A stretch of DNA of 27,024 nucleotides. Origin: RUG14223 sp051881075 (GTDB lineage Bacteria; Bacillota; Clostridia; Oscillospirales; Acutalibacteraceae). The notes below the pieces were generated by a model. That model made no database searches and was not told where the DNA came from. It was given only the letters and a program-made list of their open reading frames with translations. Positions 24,869 to 27,024 of the stretch are shown piece by piece (positions within the stretch are counted from its first letter, which is position 1; each line of letters opens with the position of its first letter). The position numbers and the translations under genes were made by a program. The DNA is taken from contig JBJEPE010000002.1 in assembly GCA_051881075.1 (NCBI GenBank), positions 1 through 27,024 of the forward strand. The letters run 5' to 3'.

Positions 24869-26476
24869 TCAACCATTGTCCATATCATGGAGCGTTTCTT
24901 TGCAAATAATATATACTATCAATGATGAAATGATATTCCAAATAAATACCGGTATACCAAGCACAGCAAAGTTTTTAAATTTAATGAATACCATAACAAC
25001 GCCGGTAAACAAAACTCCGGGTAATGTTTGGAAGAATATAATCATAACATACACCGCAACAAGAATACCACGGTTAGATATACTACCTAAAAATCTGTCA
25101 GTCAATATGTTAGTAGTAGTAAACACAAAGCCAAAGCTTCCGTACAATGCTGCGCATACAAAAATTGTCAACCAATCTGCACCTATTATATTGCCGGCAA
25201 TAACGAATGCTAAAGCGCCGTCTATACAAGGTTTTATTATACTCATACAGCTTGCACATATAAGCTTTTTGAGTGGACTTGCCGGCACAATGTAAATATA
25301 CGGACGTGCAAGCTCTCTGTTCCAATCACCGTAGGCATTCATAAAGAACTGTATATAAACGCATAGCATACACGTGGTTGCCATTATAGTCTTGGTATAT
25401 AGCGGTCTTTGTCCCGGCATTTCAAAGTTACGCATCAATACTACCAGTATGACGCTAACACCAATAATAGCTAATGAACTCATGTTCACAAATATCATCC
25501 GTGAGCGGCGAGATGCCTCTCTAAAATGCTTAAAGAAGAACGTTGATGCTCCCTTGCCGAAGTTTATGCCAGTAGAATGTAGCTTAGTTTTACCGTACTT
25601 GTTAAAGATAGGTACCTTGCCCTCGCGCATCGACTTTCTAAGCTCATATGTACTCTCTGTGTTCTGAAGTACATCTTCGTAATAATCAGCATCGTTTTTT
25701 ATAAAAATTACACAGCAAATTATCACTGATAATGCTAAAAGAGTGGTGTATATGGCAAAATAAAACCACTCTGAATTATTAACAGAAAAAATCATGCCCT
25801 TAATCCAGCCTATTATAGGCACATATTCAAGAACACGCTGTGACAGCGCTGCATATATGTTATTAAGTGTAACACCGTGCATAAGTACATATATGGCAGT
25901 ATAGCCTACCATAAACGTAAGCGAGCCATAAATTGCAAATTTAACTGCATTTATTCGCTTGTCGTTTCCGTTAGTCATTGAGTAGATCACAAGTGTATAT
26001 ACCTGAACCAGCAATAGAAATATAGCCAGTCCTGCAATCAACATAAAGGCCTGAAAATCATTCAAAGGGAATGTTCTCATCGCCAGCTTGCCATATGTTA
26101 AGTAACAAATAATAACCAAAAGTACAACTCCGGCTTTCTTTGCCAAGCCGTAAATTAATATATGCTTAGAGTTGATTGGAGAAACAAACATCATATTGAC
26201 ATCACACATAGAAAAGAATGTTGTACCTGATTTTAGTCCGTTCAACATGAGCGGTATACCTATCATAGAGAGCAAAACTATGTATATTCCATGTAAAATT
26301 CTTATATCAAGATATCCGCTATCAACCGCTGTAGCCTTACCGCTTACGTTCATATATGCGGAAATAATGATCAAAAAAGCTATTATGCTGTATGTAATAA
26401 GTCTGGCCGGTCTGCGAAATGTATCAACAATAATATTTTTTAGCGTCCTTGCAAGCACAAATCTCAACGGTTTCAT
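24869..26476 (-). CDS. ABC exporter permease, 12-segment type
   Basis: A 535-residue integral membrane protein. Many hydrophobic segments are visible, for example residues about 26-43, 62-80, 115-130, 143-165 and 185-203, and again in the second half after a soluble linker (about 275-320, charged, ending KHFREASRRSR). The arrangement of two hydrophobic halves with an ABC-type linker resembles the putative ABC exporter family (ABC_export-like). The substrate is unknown. Its start overlaps the stop of the upstream ATPase by four bases (ATGA), so the two are translationally coupled and form one transporter. No link with the purine genes is evident, and the convergent terminators separate them. 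Confidence 0.8.
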   Translation of the reverse strand: MKPLRFVLARTLKNIIVDTFRRPARLITYSIIAFLIIISAYMNVSGKATAVDSGYLDIRILHGIYIVLLSMIGIPLMLNGLKSGTTFFSMCDVNMMFVSPINSKHILIYGLAKKAGVVLLVIICYLTYGKLAMRTFPLNDFQAFMLIAGLAIFLLLVQVYTLVIYSMTNGNDKRINAVKFAIYGSLTFMVGYTAIYVLMHGVTLNNIYAALSQRVLEYVPIIGWIKGMIFSVNNSEWFYFAIYTTLLALSVIICCVIFIKNDADYYEDVLQNTESTYELRKSMREGKVPIFNKYGKTKLHSTGINFGKGASTFFFKHFREASRRSRMIFVNMSSLAIIGVSVILVVLMRNFEMPGQRPLYTKTIMATTCMLCVYIQFFMNAYGDWNRELARPYIYIVPASPLKKLICASCMSIIKPCIDGALAFVIAGNIIGADWLTIFVCAALYGSFGFVFTTTNILTDRFLGSISNRGILVAVYVMIIFFQTLPGVLFTGVVMVFIKFKNFAVLGIPVFIWNIISSLIVYIICKETLHDMDNG

Positions 26477-26973
26477 TGCGGCTTATCACTCCCACCGTTA
26501 TTTTCTGTTATAGAGAAAAACAGAGCCTGCAAATTTTCTCCGCTTTGAGCTATCTCCTCTCTTGTGCGCACGGCTGCTATTTTGCCGTTCATCATAATAA
26601 GAACTTTATCCCACAGATCTTCCATGCTATCGAGCATATGTGTACTTATAAGCACGGTTTTACCGCTTGCCTTCATATCCAATATCATACCCTTAAGTTC
26701 TCTGATAGCGTGGGGGTCAAGTCCTACTAAGGGTTCATCAAAAAGCACTACACTTGGCTCAGGCAATAATGCACAGCATATGCTGAGCTTTTGCTGCATT
26801 CCCTTTGATAATTCTTTGCCGAGCTTATCCTTTTTATCTGTAAGCTGCATTTTATCAAGCAACATTTCAGCACGCTCACGCCAGTTTGGATAATTGTATG
26901 CTCTACCGAAAAACTCCATATGCTCCCAAACCGTTAAAAGCTCAAAAGGAGCAGGAATTTCCGGAATATGTAA
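26473..26973 (-). CDS. ABC transporter ATPase, C-terminal part only (truncated)
   Basis: The readable frame covers the helical subdomain and C-terminal half of an ABC ATPase. It begins near IPEIPAPFELLTVWEH, has the signature LSKGMQQKLS (a variant of LSGGQ), Walker B VVLFDEP, the D-loop GLDP, and the H-loop ISTHMLD. Walker A and the Q-loop half are absent: the frame meets a stop at 26974-26976, and the preceding sequence does not encode ATPase in any frame. The ATG at 26919 is internal to the family and would give a non-functional protein. Either the gene is broken by a rearrangement or the last bases come from another locus. It pairs with the permease. Confidence 0.75.
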   Translation of the reverse strand, partial: LHIPEIPAPFELLTVWEHMEFFGRAYNYPNWRERAEMLLDKMQLTDKKDKLGKELSKGMQQKLSICCALLPEPSVVLFDEPLVGLDPHAIRELKGMILDMKASGKTVLISTHMLDSMEDLWDKVLIMMNGKIAAVRTREEIAQSGENLQALFFSITENNGGSDKPQ

Positions 26974-27024
26974 TCAAAGGCGGTAAATTAAACGTATCCG
27001 TTCCCAACGGCGACATCTCGTTCA
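26965..27024. other. Unrelated-looking sequence at the right edge
   Basis: The last ~55-60 bases do not continue the ABC ATPase. On the + strand the frame through 26949 reads well (segments such as PEYVIKGGKLNVSV and PNGDISF), and one minus frame is also open (EMSPLGTDTFNL). Too short to identify. The change point lies within about 26961-26976. Confidence 0.5.

Noticed and set aside
24681..25295. 204-residue + strand open frame
   Set aside because: Most of it runs antisense to the ABC permease, crosses the permease terminator and lacks a ribosome binding site. Its hydrophobicity only mirrors the membrane segments of the real gene.

Overview
The window reads as a low-to-moderate GC anaerobic Firmicute of the gut type, most likely a Ruminococcus/Oscillospiraceae-like Clostridium relative. 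The reasons are a type I dockerin on a secreted protein, strong AAGGAG-type ribosome binding sites, AT-rich TTGACA/TATAAT-like promoters, and a YgfK/SsnA/YgeY/YgeW gene set typical of purine-fermenting anaerobes. The genus is inference. No rRNA, tRNA, CRISPR array, phage or insertion sequence was seen, and no gene-free stretch exceeds 300 bases.

Left part (1-5666, +): the 3' part of a very large secreted modular protein. It opens inside the end of a GH25 lysozyme domain and continues with ten chitobiase C-terminal-like repeats, a Big_2 Ig-like domain, three copies of a lectin-like module alternating with InlB-type repeats, and a C-terminal dockerin. Next come adenine deaminase (5952-7601, +) with its own promoter and terminator, and a compact phospholipid operon (7853-10069, +): PlsC-like acyltransferase, PgsA-like CDP-alcohol phosphotransferase and a diacylglycerol-kinase-family lipid kinase.

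Centre (10219-24612): a divergent purine-catabolism island. From an intergenic region at 19422-19705 one operon runs left: a 491-aa PLP enzyme, a threonine-synthase-like PLP enzyme, ssnA, ygfK, hydA and a small lipoprotein. The other runs right: ygeY, ygeW, carbamate kinase and guanine deaminase. The genes fit a route in which purine bases are deaminated (Ade, GuaD), and the ring is reduced and opened by YgfK, SsnA and a hydantoinase. The fragments are then processed by the PLP enzymes, YgeY and YgeW, with carbamoyl phosphate ending as ATP through carbamate kinase. The island resembles the E. coli yge/ygf selenium-linked region and the urate/purine clusters reported from gut anaerobes. It differs in carrying no xanthine dehydrogenase subunit, no recognisable diaminopropionate ammonia-lyase (YgeX) and no transporter inside the window; two other fold-type II PLP enzymes sit where YgeX would be expected.

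Right end (24869-27024, -): an ABC exporter permease overlapping the C-terminal part of its ATPase. The ATPase frame is lost near 26970, before Walker A, and the last 50-60 bases look unrelated to it. This is either an assembly junction at a contig end or a real rearrangement.

The points most worth following are the YgeX replacement by two PLP enzymes, the shared promoter region of the purine operons, a structured-looking leader before ssnA, and the dockerin-bearing lysozyme with its recently duplicated repeats.
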